Source: Colwellia sp. (GTDB lineage Bacteria > Pseudomonadota > Gammaproteobacteria > Enterobacterales > Alteromonadaceae). From it: 64,000 bases of DNA. How positions within the stretch are numbered: the first letter of the stretch is position 1; each line of letters starts with the position of its first letter. The stretch lies in assembly GCA_013215465.1 (NCBI GenBank), contig JABSOW010000005.1, positions 1-64,000 on the forward strand. The letters are read 5' to 3'. Of the stretch, positions 63,575-64,000 are shown piece by piece. The position numbers and the translations under genes are program-made. Under the pieces are notes generated by a model. That model did no database searches, was not told where the DNA came from, and was given only the letters and a program-made list of their open reading frames with translations.

Positions 63575-64000
63575 TTAATAAGATGTAGTTTGAGGGTAAA
63601 TACAATTACGGTTTATATCTGCAATTGTAGGACAACCCATTAGTGCCATAGTAATCTCAAACTCTTCAATAAATAACCGTAACATATGTGCAACACCTAG
63701 TGCACCGGCAACCGCTAAACCATGTAGTTGCGGTCGACCTATCAATACTGCATCTGCACCCAGTGCAATCGCTTTAAAGGCATCAGAGCCGCGACGAATT
63801 CCGCTATCTAATAACAGAGTGAACTCTTGACCAACACGTTGGCGTATTTCAGGCAGCACAGTAATAGTTGCGGGCAGTCCGTCAAGTGTACGACCACCAT
63901 GATTTGATACGACAACACCCGCTAAACCCATATTCTTCGCTTTTTCAGCGTCATCGGCATTAGTGATACCTTTAAGCAAAATAGGTAGGTTAGTTTGGCT
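63575..64000 (-). CDS. FMN-dependent alpha-hydroxy-acid dehydrogenase, C-terminal part (window edge)
   Basis: The reading frame continues beyond the right end of the window, so only about 142 C-terminal residues are visible. They carry the family motifs ILLKGITNADDAEKAKNMG, VVSNHGGRTLDG (the catalytic-His-containing HGGR), LLDSGIRRGSDAFKAIALGA and DAVLIGRPQLHGLA. These define the lactate/glycolate oxidase family (LldD type). The first ATG or TTG inside the window is not the true start. Confidence 0.88.
   Translation of the reverse strand, partial: SQTNLPILLKGITNADDAEKAKNMGLAGVVVSNHGGRTLDGLPATITVLPEIRQRVGQEFTLLLDSGIRRGSDAFKAIALGADAVLIGRPQLHGLAVAGALGVAHMLRLFIEEFEITMALMGCPTIADINRNCIYPQTTSY

Noticed and set aside
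1-64000. CRISPR array, prophage, integron integrase or toxin-antitoxin module
   Set aside because: No regular spaced repeats, phage structural genes, IntI-type gene or recognisable toxin-antitoxin pair were seen. The unusual content is confined to insertion-sequence remnants and short repeats.

Overview
The window reads as the chromosome of an AT-rich marine gammaproteobacterium of the Alteromonadales, most likely Colwelliaceae (Colwellia or a close relative). This is inferred from protein style and from gene orders shared with Escherichia coli, Vibrio and Shewanella (msbA-lpxK-ycaR-kdsB, bepA-arsC, perM/bcp/gcvR/bamC, dapE-yffB, yfbV/ackA-pta). No rRNA, tRNA or CRISPR array was found.

Layout. 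(1) 1-3.1 kb: a 5'-truncated IS91-family transposase and a 5'-truncated comEC, with fragments of dispersed repeats. (2) 3.1-7.1 kb: lipid A and Kdo genes msbA, lpxK, ycaR and kdsB. (3) 7.1-9.9 kb: ubiT divergent from ubiUV, the oxygen-independent ubiquinone hydroxylation system. (4) 9.9-17.5 kb: roxA, rsuA, a TauE-type exporter, DUF1244, a large HExxH lipoprotein, a DUF2069 membrane protein, arsC-like and bepA. (5) 17.6-25 kb: an unknown protein, a TusA-like protein, perM, bcp, gcvR, bamC, an M15 peptidase, dapE and yffB. (6) 25-27.4 kb: small secreted, membrane and barrel-like proteins plus a repeat-rich gap. (7) 27.4-35.5 kb: ackA-pta, yfbV, rlmA, xthA and an rstA/rstB-like two-component pair. 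(8) 35.6-39.4 kb: an accessory patch with a lipoprotein, a deleted IS91/integrase derivative, a dead IS4-family element inserted in a repeat, and a pentapeptide-repeat potassium-channel-like fusion. (9) 39.8-50.2 kb: a U32 hydroxylase-like protein, a GST, a GAF-GAF-GGDEF-EAL protein, an old yellow enzyme divergent from a TetR regulator, a stop-interrupted gene and a chemoreceptor. (10) 50.4-51.6 kb: an apparently intact ISAs1-family element. (11) 52-60.7 kb: a full aa3-type cytochrome c oxidase locus with CuA, CuB and heme A assembly genes. (12) 60.8-64 kb: a polysaccharide deacetylase, small membrane proteins, a PKHD-type dioxygenase and the C-terminal part of an alpha-hydroxy-acid dehydrogenase cut by the window edge.

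How it fits together. The core is housekeeping: envelope biogenesis (lipid A, Kdo, BamC, BepA), quinone and terminal oxidase biosynthesis, acetate overflow, and lysine/diaminopimelate synthesis. Having both ubiTUV and an aa3 oxidase with an FNR-like site upstream suggests a facultative organism adjusting respiration to oxygen. The unusual content sits in the accessory gaps. At least three short sequence families recur: a small-peptide-like element at about 0.3, 36.8 and 47.7 kb; a roughly 90-100 bp direct repeat at 3.0 and 27.1 kb; and a 70-bp block shared by 25.2 and 47.8 kb. I saw no convincing complete new defence or biosynthetic system. The best novelty candidates are the pentapeptide-repeat channel fusion, the recurring peptide element, the split gene at 47.8-48.3 kb and the HExxH lipoprotein.
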